A DNA stretch of 64,000 nucleotides, taken from Nesterenkonia sp. Act20 (GTDB lineage Bacteria; Actinomycetota; Actinomycetes; Actinomycetales; Micrococcaceae). The notes under the pieces are model-generated. The model saw only the letters and a program-made list of their open reading frames with translations. It had not been told where the DNA came from and did no database searches. The stretch is from positions 263,490 to 327,489 of the forward strand of contig NZ_JADPQH010000002.1 in assembly GCF_019173455.1 (NCBI RefSeq), read 5' to 3'. Every line of letters starts with the position of its first letter. The stretch's first letter is position 1. The position numbers and the translations under genes were made by a program. Shown here in pieces: positions 37,492 through 49,091 of this stretch.

Positions 37492-38117
37492 CCGCAACGA
37501 CCACGGCGGCGCAGCCGCTTCCTGCTGAGATCTGGGAAAGGCTCAAGGCCGGTAACGAGCGCTTCGTCTCCGGCGAATCGAAGCACCCCAACCAGGACGC
37601 CGCCCGACGGAACTCGCTCACCGAGTCCCAGCACCCGATTGCTGTCATCTTCGGCTGCTCTGACTCCCGGCTCGCTGCGGAGATCATCTTCGATGTCGGT
37701 CTGGGGGATATCTTCGTGGTTCGCACGGCAGGGCAGGTCACCGACGACGCCGTGCTCGGGTCTTTGGAATTCAGCGTCTCCGAGCTGAAGGTCCCACTGA
37801 TCGTGGTGCTCGGCCATGACTCCTGCGGCGCCGTCACCGCCGCGCTGCAGGCCACCGAATCCGGAGTCACCCCGACCGGATTCGTGCGCAGCCTCGTCGA
37901 ACGGATCACACCCTCGGTGCTCGCCGCGCAGCGCGCCGGCATCACCGGTGTGAACGAGACGGTGGAAGAACACGTGAAGCAGACCGCGCATCGGATTGTG
38001 GATCACTCACGAGTGCTCCACGACGCCGTGGCAGAAGGTCGAACCGCGGTCATGGGCGTCACCTACCGGCTCTCCGAGGGCCGCGCCGACGTGGTCACCT
38101 CCATCGGCGAGGTCTGA
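37488..38117 (+). CDS. Beta-class carbonic anhydrase
   Basis: A 209-aa enzyme. Zinc ligands Cys57, His110 and Cys113 (FGCSDSR and VLGHDSCGA) and the Asp59/Arg61 dyad are present, as in beta carbonic anhydrases. It interconverts CO2 and bicarbonate in the cytoplasm. It is translationally coupled to the DUF4245 gene (ATGA). Bicarbonate supplied here could support PurK and other carboxylations. Confidence 0.94.
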   Translation: MTATTTAAQPLPAEIWERLKAGNERFVSGESKHPNQDAARRNSLTESQHPIAVIFGCSDSRLAAEIIFDVGLGDIFVVRTAGQVTDDAVLGSLEFSVSELKVPLIVVLGHDSCGAVTAALQATESGVTPTGFVRSLVERITPSVLAAQRAGITGVNETVEEHVKQTAHRIVDHSRVLHDAVAEGRTAVMGVTYRLSEGRADVVTSIGEV

Positions 38118-38165
38118 GCCCTCCACATTCCCGCCACGCCCATTCCCTGATCGGGGGATGAACCT

Positions 38166-38171
38166 TAGGGT
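38166..38171 (+). promoter_or_regulatory. -10 box of a probable leaderless transcript (prepilin peptidase)
   Basis: TAGGGT ends 6 bases before GTG 38178. The GGGGG between them abuts the start codon. Confidence 0.5.
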
Positions 38172-38177
38172 GGGGGC

Positions 38178-38711
38178 GTGATTGCGTTCATCGTGGAGCT
38201 GCTTGTCTCGGGCTCGCTGACCCAGGCGCTGGCCGGCGTGATGCTGCTGCTGGGCGGGGTGACCTTCGCCGTCTGCGCCCTCGCGCTCAGCTTCAGTGAC
38301 CTCCGCGAACATCGGCTGCCGAACCGGATCATCTACCCCTGGACAGGGATCGCGCTGGGTCTGCTGGTCATCACCGCCCTGCTGCTCGGCGAGCCGGGTG
38401 CCGCTCTGCGAGCCCTCACAGCAGCCTTCGTCTGGGGAACATCGTTTCTGATCGTGCGGATGATCAGCCCCCGCGCGCTGGGCATGGGCGATGTGAAGCT
38501 CGCCGTGGTCCTCGGTCTCTACGCGGGTTTCCTGGGCTGGGCCACTGTGCTCGTCGCCGTCGTCCTGTCGTTTCTCTTCGGCGGACTGATCTCCGCCGGG
38601 CTGCTGATCTCGGGCCGCGCCACCGCCAAGACGGTGGTCCCCTTCGGGCCGTTCCTGCTGCTCGGCACGGCCGTGGCGTTGACGGTGAGCGGCGGCGTCT
38701 CGCTAGGGTGA
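38178..38711 (+). CDS. A24 family prepilin peptidase
   Basis: A 177-aa membrane aspartyl protease with about five hydrophobic segments. The catalytic Asp residues are in SFSDLREHRLPNR and in ALGMGDVKLA, the GxGD motif. The N-terminal methyltransferase domain of classical PilD is absent, as in short actinobacterial enzymes. It would process type IV or Tad pilins encoded elsewhere; no pilin gene is in this window. GTG 38178 is the start. Confidence 0.9.
   Translation: MIAFIVELLVSGSLTQALAGVMLLLGGVTFAVCALALSFSDLREHRLPNRIIYPWTGIALGLLVITALLLGEPGAALRALTAAFVWGTSFLIVRMISPRALGMGDVKLAVVLGLYAGFLGWATVLVAVVLSFLFGGLISAGLLISGRATAKTVVPFGPFLLLGTAVALTVSGGVSLG
38704..38709 (+). promoter_or_regulatory. -10 box of a probable leaderless transcript (NUDIX)
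   Basis: TAGGGT overlaps the last codons of the prepilin peptidase gene and ends 6 bases before ATG 38716. Confidence 0.5.
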
Positions 38712-38715
38712 ATCC

Positions 38716-39249
38716 ATGCCCACCCCTGACTTCATCCAAGATCTGCGTCAACACATCGGCACCCGCGAGCTCTGGGTCCCAGCCACCCGCGGCGTGGTGA
38801 TCCGCAGGCCGGACCAGGAGGCGGACCACGCAGATCGCGCGGAGCTCACGGACCACGCGGATCGCAAGGAGCCCGAGGTGCTGCTCGTGCGACGGGCCGA
38901 CAACGGCGCCTGGACGGTCACGTCCGGAATCCTGGACCCGGGCGAGGACCCCGCCGTCGGCGCCGCCCGCGAGGTGCAGGAGGAGACCGGGGTGATCGCC
39001 CGCGCGGTGCGGGTGGCGGGAGTCTTCGCCACGCACCTGGTGCGCTACCCCAACGGTGATGCCTGCCGATACCTCGACACCGTGCTGGAGATGGAGCCGC
39101 TCTCCGGGGAGGCGCGCGTCAATGACGAGGAGTCCGTGGAGGTCGGCTGGTTCCCCATTTCGGAGCTGCCCGAGCCGATCAGCGAGGACCAGCGCATGGT
39201 GATTGACTGGGCCCTGGACACCGGCGCCCCCGCCAGATTCCGCAGCTGA
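38716..39249 (+). CDS. NUDIX hydrolase
   Basis: A 177-aa NUDIX enzyme. The box runs from Gly71 to Val93 (GILDPGEDPAVGAAREVQEE, then TGV), with all metal-binding Glu residues. It would cleave a nucleoside diphosphate-linked substrate that cannot be named from sequence. Residues 33-53 hold an inserted duplicated DHADR unit, also visible as a DNA duplication. It lies 4 bases after the prepilin peptidase stop but has its own likely promoter. Confidence 0.92.
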   Translation: MPTPDFIQDLRQHIGTRELWVPATRGVVIRRPDQEADHADRAELTDHADRKEPEVLLVRRADNGAWTVTSGILDPGEDPAVGAAREVQEETGVIARAVRVAGVFATHLVRYPNGDACRYLDTVLEMEPLSGEARVNDEESVEVGWFPISELPEPISEDQRMVIDWALDTGAPARFRS

Positions 39250-39268
39250 AGCCCAAAGATCCAGGCTG

Positions 39269-39310
39269 GTTGAGGTTTCCGGTCGATACGTAGTGACCGG
39301 AAACCTCAAC
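39269..39310. repeat. REP-like perfect hairpin between convergent genes
   Basis: GTTGAGGTTTCCGGTC (39269-39284) and its exact reverse complement (39295-39310) flank a 10-base loop, GATACGTAGT. It lies between the NUDIX and fumC stops and can terminate transcription from both sides. From memory, similar hairpins are frequent between genes in Micrococcaceae. Confidence 0.85.
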
Positions 39311-39325
39311 TGCCCAAGAGGGGGA

Positions 39326-40747
39326 TCAGCCGGGTCGGGTCATGCTCATGAGGTCTAGGGACTCGTCGAGCTGCGCCTCGGTGAGGTCACCCCGTTCGAT
39401 ATAGCCCAGTTCGACGACGGCGTCGCGCACGGTGAGCTTGTTCTTCACCGCGTGCTTGGCGATCTCTGCGGCCGCCTCGTAACCGATGTGCTTGTTCAGC
39501 GGCGTCACCACCGAGGGTGAGGCAGCGGCCAGGAACGCGGCGCGCTCCTCATTGGCAGTCAGGCCCTTGATCATCTTGTCGGCCATCACATAGCTGGTGT
39601 TCTTCAGCAGCCGGATGGACTCCAGGAGGTTGGCGGCCATCACCGGGATGCCCACGTTGAGCTCGAAGGCACCATTGGTGGAGGACAGCGCCACCGTGGT
39701 GTCGTTGCCGATCACCTGGGCGCAGACCTGGATGGCTGACTCGCAGATCACCGGGTTGACCTTGCCGGGCATGATCGAGGAGCCGGGCTGCAGATCCGGC
39801 AGCGAGATCTCTCCCAGGCCGGTGTTCGGGCCGGAGCCCATCCAGCGCAGATCGTTGTTGATCTTCATCAGCGAGTAGGCGATGTTGCGCAGCTGACCGG
39901 AGGCTTCCACGAGCCCGTCCCGGTTAGCCTGAGCCTCGAAGTGATCGCGAGCCTCGGTCAGCGGCAGCCCGGTATCGGCGGCAAGGTTGGCGATGGCCTT
40001 CTCGGCGAAGCCCTGCGGGGTGTTGATGCCGGTTCCCACGGCGGTGCCGCCCAGCGGAACCTCGGCCACCCGGGGCAGCGCCGACTCGATGCGCTCGACG
40101 CCGTAGCGGACCTGTGCGGCATAGCCGCCGAACTCCTGGCCCAGAGTCACCGGGGTGGCGTCCATGAGGTGCGTGCGCCCAGACTTCACCACCGTGGCGA
40201 ACTCCTTCGACTTGGTCTCCAGCGCCTCTGCCAGGTAGGCCAGTGCCGGCTGCAGGTCGTTGACCAGTGCGGAGGTGGCGGCCACATGAACCGAGGTGGG
40301 GAAGACGTCATTCGAAGACTGTGAGGCGTTGACGTGATCGTTCGGGTGGACTTCCTTGTCCGAGCCCTTCTCCGCCAGGTAGCGGTTCGCCAGCGTCGCC
40401 AGCACCTCGTTGGTGTTCATGTTCGAGGAGGTGCCGGAGCCCGTCTGGAACACGTCGATCGGGAAGTGCTCGTCCAGATCACCGGTCTCCACCTGCTCGG
40501 CGGCGTGGATGATCGCGTCGGCGAGCTCGCTATCGAGCACCCCGAGGTCCTTGTTGGCGAGCGCGGCGGCCTTCTTCACCCGTGCCAGGGCTTCGATGTG
40601 AGCACGCTCGAGGGTGCGTCCCGAGATCGGGAAGTTCTCCACGGCGCGCTGGGTCTGGGCGCGGTACAACGCCTGGGCCGGCACCTTTACCTCGCCCATG
40701 GTGTCGCGCTCGATACGGTATTCGGTCTCAGCTGTGTTCTCGGTCAT
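39326..40747 (-). CDS. fumC: Class II fumarate hydratase
   Basis: A 473-aa TCA-cycle enzyme converting fumarate to malate. The superfamily signature [12 protein letters not shown], the [14 protein letters not shown] block, and [16 protein letters not shown] are all present. An iron-free class II enzyme is expected from the length and motifs. It is transcribed alone and converges on the NUDIX gene. The 117 bases upstream contain short direct repeats and no gene. Confidence 0.95.
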   Translation of the reverse strand: MTENTAETEYRIERDTMGEVKVPAQALYRAQTQRAVENFPISGRTLERAHIEALARVKKAAALANKDLGVLDSELADAIIHAAEQVETGDLDEHFPIDVFQTGSGTSSNMNTNEVLATLANRYLAEKGSDKEVHPNDHVNASQSSNDVFPTSVHVAATSALVNDLQPALAYLAEALETKSKEFATVVKSGRTHLMDATPVTLGQEFGGYAAQVRYGVERIESALPRVAEVPLGGTAVGTGINTPQGFAEKAIANLAADTGLPLTEARDHFEAQANRDGLVEASGQLRNIAYSLMKINNDLRWMGSGPNTGLGEISLPDLQPGSSIMPGKVNPVICESAIQVCAQVIGNDTTVALSSTNGAFELNVGIPVMAANLLESIRLLKNTSYVMADKMIKGLTANEERAAFLAAASPSVVTPLNKHIGYEAAAEIAKHAVKNKLTVRDAVVELGYIERGDLTEAQLDESLDLMSMTRPG

Positions 40748-40796
40748 GGGCCCAGTCTAATAACTGGATCCCGCGAACGTGCCAGCCGGACTCGAG

Positions 40797-40866
40797 GCAG
40801 GACACACGGGTCAGCCCACACGGGTCAGCAGGATCGGTCAGCCGACACGGGCCAGCGGGATCGGTC
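40797..40866. repeat. Short direct repeats between fumC and the hydrolase gene
   Basis: CACACGGGTCAGC and GGATCGGTCAGC-type units alternate, each about twice. Similar pieces continue to the hydrolase stop codon. No hairpin or promoter is obvious in them. Confidence 0.5.
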
Positions 40867-41815
40867 AGCGGACGAGGAATTCGATCAGTCCGCGATTGAA
40901 CTCATCCGCGTGACTGATGTTCACCCCGTGGGGCGCCCCCTCGATGAGCACCAGCTCGGCATCGCGCAGCGCCTCATGGGTACGGCGGCCCGACCCCTCG
41001 AAGGGCACCACCGCGTCGGCGTCTCCGTGAAGGATCAATGCAGGCACCGTCACGGACTCGAGATCGGAGCGGAAGTCGGTGCGCGCCCAGGCATCCATGG
41101 ACCCCAACGCTGCTCGCTGGTCCGCCTGCCGTGCCAAGGCGAGGACTTCGGCGTGCTCGCCCTCGCTGACCATCAGCTCCCCCTGAGCGGAGAGGAAGTT
41201 CGTGACGAACTCGTCGTAGAAGCTGTCCGGATCCTGTGCCAGACCCTCGCGCATCTGCTGGAAGTTCTCTTCATCCAGCGGGCCCTCGGGGTTCTGCTCG
41301 GACTGCATCAGCGCCGGCGGGACTGCGGAGGCGAAGACCACGGAATGCAGGCGCTGCATCCCGTGTCGGCTCGCGTACCGCGCGACTTCCCCACCGCCCA
41401 TCGAGAACCCGACCAGGGTGGCGTCCTCCAGGTCCAGGTCCTCCAGGACGCTGTGCAGGTCATCGGCGAAGGCGTCATAGTCATAGCCGGACTCGGGCGT
41501 GGCCGAACCGCCGAAGCCGCGGCGGTCATAGGTGACCACATGGAATCCGGCCGAGATGAGCACATCGATCTGCGCATCCCAAGACTCCGAGGTCAGCGGC
41601 CAGCCATGGATGAGCACCACCGGACGGCCTTCGCCGCCGTGGTCTTCGATGTGGAGACTCACCTCATTGGAGGACTCCACGGTGTACTTCGACGGCACAG
41701 CGTTATCGTCCGGCGCCTCGTTCTCAGCATCGGCGGCGTCATCGTCAGGTGCGGGGCTCTCAGCCATCTCGGGTTCCTCCACAGCGTCGGGGCGGGTGGA
41801 CCCAGACTGGTTCAT
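40865..41815 (-). CDS. Alpha/beta hydrolase (non-haem haloperoxidase/esterase type)
   Basis: A 316-aa protein. After an acidic N-terminal 50 residues comes a classical fold: VVLIHGWPLTSESWDAQ with HGxP, TYDRRGFGGS, the nucleophile LVGFSMGGGEVARY, the acid in LHGDADAVVPFEGS and His in GAPHGVNISH. The layout resembles cofactor-free chloroperoxidases and arylesterases. It is translationally coupled (4-base overlap) to the upstream MarR gene, so this regulator probably controls it. Confidence 0.9.
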   Translation of the reverse strand: MNQSGSTRPDAVEEPEMAESPAPDDDAADAENEAPDDNAVPSKYTVESSNEVSLHIEDHGGEGRPVVLIHGWPLTSESWDAQIDVLISAGFHVVTYDRRGFGGSATPESGYDYDAFADDLHSVLEDLDLEDATLVGFSMGGGEVARYASRHGMQRLHSVVFASAVPPALMQSEQNPEGPLDEENFQQMREGLAQDPDSFYDEFVTNFLSAQGELMVSEGEHAEVLALARQADQRAALGSMDAWARTDFRSDLESVTVPALILHGDADAVVPFEGSGRRTHEALRDAELVLIEGAPHGVNISHADEFNRGLIEFLVR

Positions 41816-42384
41816 TCCACGCTGTGGATCAACCCATTGAGGAATTTGGCCACGGCCTCGCGTTCGCCCTCCGTGAGGTTCTCTACCGTCTCGAGCATCT
41901 GGCGGTGCATCTGGCTGAGCGTCTGCCGGACCTCGTGGTCAGCGGAGACCGTGGGCTCGATGGCCACCGAACGGCGGTCACTGGGAATTGGCACCCGGCG
42001 CACATGTCCATACCCGATCAGCCGGTCCACCAGCACGCTCACTGAGGCGGCGCTGATATCGAGTTCACGGGCAAGGTCACGTTGGCGCAGGAGCGCTCCG
42101 GTGGCGTGGGCCCGCAACACATATCTCAGGGCAAGCAGATCGGTCTCTCCCATGCCCATCGAATCTCGGGTGCGGGAGCGCATGCGACGCTCAGACTCGC
42201 GGTATCTGCGCAACAGATTCAACAGCTCCACCGAGCTCGGCGTGTGTCCGGAACCGCCGTACCAGTAGCCGCTGGACTGCGCTGCGAAGGAGGAAGATTC
42301 AGCGGAGGACGGCGCTGTGGAAACCGAGCCTCGCGCGTCAGAACCCGTGTCCTGCTTCTGAGGGCCTGCTGTGTTCTTCACCAT
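41812..42384 (-). CDS. MarR family transcriptional regulator, paralogue of 13268-13789
   Basis: A 190-aa winged-helix regulator using ATG 42384 (GTG 42387 is also possible; GGGGTGA lies just upstream). LRQRDLARELDISAASVSVLV is the recognition region and RRVPIPSDRRSVAIEP the wing. The middle (LLNLLRRYRESERRMRSRTR) and the GYWYGGS segment match the other MarR in this window. It heads a two-gene operon with the hydrolase. The ligand may be an organic peroxide, phenolic or similar compound; this is only inferred. Confidence 0.9.
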   Translation of the reverse strand: MVKNTAGPQKQDTGSDARGSVSTAPSSAESSSFAAQSSGYWYGGSGHTPSSVELLNLLRRYRESERRMRSRTRDSMGMGETDLLALRYVLRAHATGALLRQRDLARELDISAASVSVLVDRLIGYGHVRRVPIPSDRRSVAIEPTVSADHEVRQTLSQMHRQMLETVENLTEGEREAVAKFLNGLIHSVE

Positions 42385-42509
42385 CACTCACCCCGCGCCG
42401 AGATCGTCTGCCGACGTACTACGGTAGTTGTCGCTTGTAACAGTCGACCGTTCTACAGATGCTACGGCACCTGACCCAGCGTCGGCCACCGGCGGCTCGG
42501 GATGATCAG

Positions 42510-42515
42510 TAGCAT
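42510..42515 (+). promoter_or_regulatory. -10 box of a probable leaderless transcript (rhomboid)
   Basis: TAGCAT ends 6 bases before ATG 42522, with no Shine-Dalgarno sequence. Confidence 0.5.
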
Positions 42516-42521
42516 GGGTAC

Positions 42522-43229
42522 ATGCGCAAGACATTCCGGGGGCCCGCGGCCAGCAAGGAGCTCGACGACGGCTCCGGGGACTCCTGGGGGTCGCTGAGCC
42601 GAGACCTCAAGTCCACGTTCGGTCGGACCTTTCTTCCCGTGGTGATTCCCCTGGTGGGAATGTGGGCCTTCTTCATCACCTCGTTCTTCACCGGAAACTG
42701 GATCAACCGGGCGCTCGGACTCCAGGCCCGCGAGGCCGATGGCCTGCTCGGCATCCTGTTCATGCCGCTGCTCCACGGCAGCCTGGGGCACATCCTCAGC
42801 AACACCATGTCCTGGCTGGTGCTCGGCGGGATGCTCTCCCTGCTGACCCGGCATTTCGTCAAGATCACCACGCTGATCTGGCTGCTCTCCGGGGTGCTGC
42901 TCTGGGTCGGCGGCACCCCGTGGGTCTGCCACGCGCCGCAGGGCTATGACTGCGGCGGGCTGCACATCGGAGCCTCGGCGGTGATCTACGGCTTCGCGAC
43001 CTTCCTCGTCGCCTACGGCTTCATCACTCGCCGGCTCCTCGCGGTGGTCTTCTCCTTGGCCGTGCTCTTCCTCTACGGACTCAGCATGCTCATCGGCATG
43101 ACTCCGATCAGCGCCGGCGGCGTGTCCTGGGCGGGGCACCTGGCTGGGGCGGTGGCCGGCGTCGGCGTCGCCCTGCTCTTCACCAAACAGGCCCGCGCTG
43201 AGCGGGCCGCCCGCACCGCCTCCCGATAG
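42522..43229 (+). CDS. Rhomboid family intramembrane serine protease
   Basis: A 235-aa polytopic protein with about six hydrophobic segments. The catalytic dyad is Ser152 (GLHIGASAVIYG) and His206 (SWAGHLAGAVAG). His90 and Asn94 in LHGSLGHILSN complete the oxyanion region. Three non-conserved features appear between helices, including a Cys-containing loop (WVCHAPQGYDCGG) outside the membrane that may form a disulfide. Substrates are unknown. Confidence 0.93.
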   Translation: MRKTFRGPAASKELDDGSGDSWGSLSRDLKSTFGRTFLPVVIPLVGMWAFFITSFFTGNWINRALGLQAREADGLLGILFMPLLHGSLGHILSNTMSWLVLGGMLSLLTRHFVKITTLIWLLSGVLLWVGGTPWVCHAPQGYDCGGLHIGASAVIYGFATFLVAYGFITRRLLAVVFSLAVLFLYGLSMLIGMTPISAGGVSWAGHLAGAVAGVGVALLFTKQARAERAARTASR

Positions 43230-43289
43230 CGACGGCGCGCGCGACCCGATCGGCGCGTTCAGCTTCTCTGCGGGTCCAGCAGTCTGCGC

Positions 43290-44666
43290 TCAGGCATCTT
43301 CGAGCAGCTCCGTGACCAGTGCGGCGATCCGCGAGCGCTCGGAACGGGTGAGCGTGATGTGCCCGAAGAGCGGGTTGCCCTTGAGGATCTCCACCACCGC
43401 GGCGATCCCGTCATGGCGACCCACCCGCAGATTGTCGCGCTGCGCGACGTCGTGGGTGAGCACGATCTTCGAGTTCTGCCCCATGCGCGACATCACGGTG
43501 AGCAAAACGTTCTTCTCCAGCGACTGGGCCTCATCCACGATCACCCAGGCGTCGTGCAGCGAGCGCCCGCGAATATGGGTCAGCGGCAGCACCTCGAGCA
43601 GCCCGCGGTGCATCACCTCCTCCAGCGCGTTCTGTGAGACCAGCGCGCCGAGGGTGTCGTAGACGGCCTGACCCCAGGGATTCATCTTCTCCGCCTCGGA
43701 TCCGGGCAGATAGCCCAGTTCCTGACCACCCACAGCGTAGAGGGGACGGAACACGATGATCTTCTTGTGCTCCCCGCGCTCCAGCACAGCTTCGAGCCCG
43801 GCGCAGAGCGCGAGCGCGGACTTCCCCGTTCCCGCTCGGCCTCCCATCGAGACGATGCCCAGGTCCGGGTCCATCAACATGTCGATGGCCAGTCGTTGTT
43901 CGGCGGAGCGGCCATGGAGCCCGAAGATGTCACGGTCCCCGCGCACGACCTGCACGTACTTCCGTGAGGTGCCGTGCTGACGCACCCGCCCGAGCGCGGA
44001 GCCGCGACCGGAAGAGATCACCAGCCCGGTGTTGACGGGCAGCTCCTCGGCATCCTCGAGGTCGATCTTCTCGCCGTCGTAGAGCGCATTGACCTGTTCC
44101 TCGGTGGCGGTCACTTCAGCGAGGCCGGTCCATCCGGAATCGGTGACCCACTCATTGCGGTACTCATCCGCTGCCAGACCCATGGCCGAGGCTTTGACCC
44201 GCATGGGCAGGTCCTTGGAGACCACCGTGACGTCGCGGCCCTCATCGGCGAAGTTCTTCGCCACGGCGAGGATCCGTGCATCATTGTCGGCCCCGCGGAA
44301 GCCTGCGGGCAGCACCTCCAGGGAGATGTGGTTGAGCTCCACGAGCAGCTCCCCTCCCTCCTCGTTGAGGGGGATGGGACGGTTCAGCGCCCCGTGTTTG
44401 ACCCGCAGCTCGTCAAGGAACCGCAGCGCGGAGCGTGCGAAATAACCCAGCTCCGCGTCGTGGCGCTTCTTCTCCAGCTCGGAGATCACGACGACGGGGA
44501 GGATCACCTCATGTTCGGCGAAGCGCAGGAAGGCCTTGGGGTCCGAGAGCAGCACCGAGGTGTCGAGCACATAGGACTTCTGGGCGACTTCTCCGGCCAC
44601 GGCTGAATCCAGTTCGGCGGCGCCGAAGGAGTCGGGGGTGATGGGGGTCAGATGTGAGGAGGCCAC
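43290..44666 (-). CDS. PhoH family protein with N-terminal PIN domain
   Basis: A 458-aa protein using GTG 44666, which has GGAGAAA just upstream. The N-terminal PIN RNase-like domain begins [20 protein letters not shown] and keeps acidic residues. The C-terminal PhoH ATPase has the P-loop [14 protein letters not shown] and Walker [14 protein letters not shown]. Such PIN-PhoH (YlaK/PhoH2-like) proteins act as RNA helicase/ribonucleases. The upstream region is long (315 bases) and structured. Confidence 0.92.
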   Translation of the reverse strand: MASSHLTPITPDSFGAAELDSAVAGEVAQKSYVLDTSVLLSDPKAFLRFAEHEVILPVVVISELEKKRHDAELGYFARSALRFLDELRVKHGALNRPIPLNEEGGELLVELNHISLEVLPAGFRGADNDARILAVAKNFADEGRDVTVVSKDLPMRVKASAMGLAADEYRNEWVTDSGWTGLAEVTATEEQVNALYDGEKIDLEDAEELPVNTGLVISSGRGSALGRVRQHGTSRKYVQVVRGDRDIFGLHGRSAEQRLAIDMLMDPDLGIVSMGGRAGTGKSALALCAGLEAVLERGEHKKIIVFRPLYAVGGQELGYLPGSEAEKMNPWGQAVYDTLGALVSQNALEEVMHRGLLEVLPLTHIRGRSLHDAWVIVDEAQSLEKNVLLTVMSRMGQNSKIVLTHDVAQRDNLRVGRHDGIAAVVEILKGNPLFGHITLTRSERSRIAALVTELLEDA

Positions 44667-44981
44667 GATTTCTCCATACCCGGGAACGCAAAAGGTCCCG
44701 CCCACGTGCCGTGCTGCACCTGTCAGCGCATCGGAATCGCGGCGGAACCTTGTCGTGTTCCCGTATCTATTTTCAGGGTGTGGTCGGTTCGGCCCTGTGG
44801 GGCCGGTCCGACCCCTTCCACGTGATGCCTGGGGCATACGTTATCGGGCCTCTCCGGTCAGTGTTCTGACACTTTGAAGAGTACTCCGGGTTCGAATCAC
44901 ACGGAGGTAATTCGAATGACTTTCTTGTGACGAACGGGTAAACACTGCGCCGCGGCCCGGCCGTGCGGGACGAGTGGGCCG
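44667..44981. other. Long structured intergenic region upstream of phoH
   Basis: No gene is seen in these 315 bases. GGTCGGttCGGCCC pairs with GGGCCGgtCCGACC (44782-44813) in a strong hairpin. GTCAG-TGTT-CTGAC forms a small perfect palindrome near 44856. Two TTCGAA palindromes lie about 20 bases apart near 44895-44917, flanking CACACGGAGGTA. The left end has GGGAAC...GGTCCC. It could be a long phoH leader or hold a small RNA. Confidence 0.5.
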
Positions 44982-45764
44982 TCAGTTTCCGAAGCGCCGT
45001 TGCCGCTGAGCGTAATCGCGCAGTGCACGGATGAAGTCCACCCGGCGAAAATCGGGCCAGAGGGCCTCACAGAAATAGAACTCCGAATAGGCGGACTGCC
45101 ACATGAGGAAGCCGGAGAGCCGCTGCTCCCCGGAGGTGCGGATGATCAGATCGGGGTCCGGCTGCCCGCGGGTGTAGAGCCAGTCCGCGATGGACCCGGG
45201 GGTCAGGTCTTGGGCCACTTCGCTGATGCTGCGGCCATGGGACTCGGCATCGCGCAGCAGCTCCTTGACCGCGTCGACGATCTCCTGCCGACCGCCATAG
45301 CCCACGGCCACGTTGACATGCACAGCTGGTTCTTCGCAGGCGCGGGCGAGCTCTTCATCCACGCTGCGCAGCCGGGCGGCGAGCGGCTCCGGGAGCAGCT
45401 CGGGCTGTCCGACCGGGTGCACGCGCACCGGCCTGCCGCCGGGGCGGGATTCGCAGAGCCGCTCCAAGGTGTCGGCGATGATGTCCATGAGAGTCTCCAG
45501 CTCATCGGCGGAGCGGCTCATGTTGTCCGTGGAGAGCATGTAGAGGGTCACCGTGGGGACGCCGAGCTCGGCGCACCAATCGATGAATTCCACAATCTTG
45601 TTGGCGCCCGCGAGGTGCCCGTCCGCGGTCGGGGTTCCGGCCAGCTTGGCCCAGCGCCGATTCCCGTCCACCACCACGCCGATGTGTTTCGGGATCCGGT
45701 CCTTGGGCAGGGCGCGGCTGATCTGCCGTTCATAGACGGCGTAGGCGATGTCTCGCAGCCCCAT
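44982..45764 (-). CDS. uppS: Isoprenyl (undecaprenyl/decaprenyl) diphosphate synthase
   Basis: A 260-aa cis-prenyltransferase that builds the lipid carrier for wall glycans. The signature HIGVVVDGNRRWAK includes the catalytic Asp, and RTSGEQRLSGFLMWQSAYSE near the C-terminus is the second conserved block. TLYMLSTDNMSRSADE replaces the FSTENWxR form of many bacteria, as in actinobacterial enzymes. It supplies carrier for the LCP and glycosyltransferase proteins in this window. Confidence 0.95.
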   Translation of the reverse strand: MGLRDIAYAVYERQISRALPKDRIPKHIGVVVDGNRRWAKLAGTPTADGHLAGANKIVEFIDWCAELGVPTVTLYMLSTDNMSRSADELETLMDIIADTLERLCESRPGGRPVRVHPVGQPELLPEPLAARLRSVDEELARACEEPAVHVNVAVGYGGRQEIVDAVKELLRDAESHGRSISEVAQDLTPGSIADWLYTRGQPDPDLIIRTSGEQRLSGFLMWQSAYSEFYFCEALWPDFRRVDFIRALRDYAQRQRRFGN

Positions 45765-45889
45765 GGAGCCTCCTGCAGTGTTGACGCATTTCCCACCCTA
45801 AGGGACGCCTGGCCGATCTGTACCGGACGCCGTGAGCACGGCACTGCGGCGTGCACCACACCGCGTTACTCGCCGGTCATGACCCGGCC

Positions 45890-45895
45890 TAAACT
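45890..45895 (+). promoter_or_regulatory. -10 box of a probable leaderless transcript (hemolysin III)
   Basis: TAAACT ends 6 bases before GTG 45902. GAGAGG abuts the start codon. Confidence 0.5.
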
Positions 45896-45901
45896 CGAGA
45901 G

Positions 45902-46612
45902 GTGGCCACGAATGAGCATGACACCAAGCATCCCGCCCTCGAAGCAGTCCAGGAAGGCCCCGGCAGCGCCTCCTTCAGCTCCGAGCGCAGGAAGCCGCAC
46001 CTGCGCGGCTGGCTCCACGCCGGCATGTTCCCCGTGGCCCTGGTGGCCGGAATGGCCTTGATCGCTCTGGCACCGTCGGGGGTGCTGCGCGCCGCTGCCG
46101 TGGTCTACGTCATCACCGCGCTGATGATGTTTGGAGTCTCCGCCACGTATCACGTGGGGAACTGGTCGAAGCGCACCGGCATGAGGCTCAAGCGGTGGGA
46201 TCATACGAACATCATGCTGCTCATCGCGGGCACCTACACCCCGCTGACGCTGGCCCTGCTCCCCGAGCCCAAGGACACCATCCTGCTGGTCGCGGTCTGG
46301 GTCGGGGCTCTGATCGGAGCGGCCTTCCGCATCTTCTGGACCCACGCTCCGCGCTGGCTCTATACCCCCAGCTACGTGCTCCTGGGCCTCGCCGCGCTGG
46401 TCTTCATCGGCGACTTCTATGCCGCGGATCCGGCAGCGGCGACTCTCATCGTGGTGGGCGGCGCCGCCTACATCACCGGTGCGGTCTTCTACGCGCTCAA
46501 GCGCCCGAACATCTCCCCAGAATGGTTCGGATTCCACGAGTTGTTCCATGCCTGCACCCTGATCGGGTTCATCTGCCACTTCATCGCGATCGCGCTGGCT
46601 CTGCTGAGCTGA
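45902..46612 (+). CDS. Hemolysin III / PAQR family membrane protein
   Basis: A 236-aa protein with seven hydrophobic segments. Family motifs are LRGWLHAGMFPVALV, SATYHVGNWS, KRWDHTNIMLLIAGTYTPL and WFGFHELFHACTLIG, with His and Asp residues that bind zinc in PAQR proteins. The role in bacteria is membrane homeostasis rather than true hemolysis. It is divergent from uppS across 137 bases. GTG 45902 is the start. Confidence 0.9.
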   Translation: MATNEHDTKHPALEAVQEGPGSASFSSERRKPHLRGWLHAGMFPVALVAGMALIALAPSGVLRAAAVVYVITALMMFGVSATYHVGNWSKRTGMRLKRWDHTNIMLLIAGTYTPLTLALLPEPKDTILLVAVWVGALIGAAFRIFWTHAPRWLYTPSYVLLGLAALVFIGDFYAADPAAATLIVVGGAAYITGAVFYALKRPNISPEWFGFHELFHACTLIGFICHFIAIALALLS

Positions 46613-46681
46613 GCTGCCGACGGCGGCGGGGGCGCGCCGATATCGACGGCGAGCAAGGCTGCTCAGCGCAGACCCTCCACC

Positions 46682-48892
<2,211 letters not shown>

Positions 48893-48982
48893 CTGCCAAG
48901 TCTCGCGCACCCGCCCCCTGAGCGTCGACACCCCTCCCCCGACGCTGACCCTCTGCGCTGACCCTCTGCGCCGACCCTCTGC

Positions 48983-49053
48983 GTTGAGGGGCGGAAGTTA
49001 CGGGCTTCAGGGGCCTAGATCCCACTCAACCAGTCGTAGAATCCGCCACTCAC
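48983..49053. repeat. Intergenic repeat, copy A
   Basis: A 71-base element starting GTTGAGGGGCGGA and ending TCCGCCACTCAC. It shares most positions with copy B at 51395-51466, including TCCCACTCAAC and TCGTAGAATCCGCC. Its ends are imperfect inverted repeats. A further TTCCGCCCC fragment follows twice before the S9 peptidase stop. Confidence 0.8.
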
Positions 49054-49091
49054 GGGTCTGTTCCGCCCCTCGCCCGCGCCTGTTCCGCCCC

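Noticed and set aside
44880-44925. GGTTCGAATC-like T-loop sequence suggesting a tRNA upstream of phoH
   Set aside because: The flanking bases do not form a T-stem, and no acceptor, D or anticodon arm can be drawn around it.
48983-49053. CRISPR-like array from the repeated GTTGAGGGGCGG pieces
   Set aside because: Only two full copies exist, 2.4 kb apart, with a gene between and no regular spacers or cas genes.
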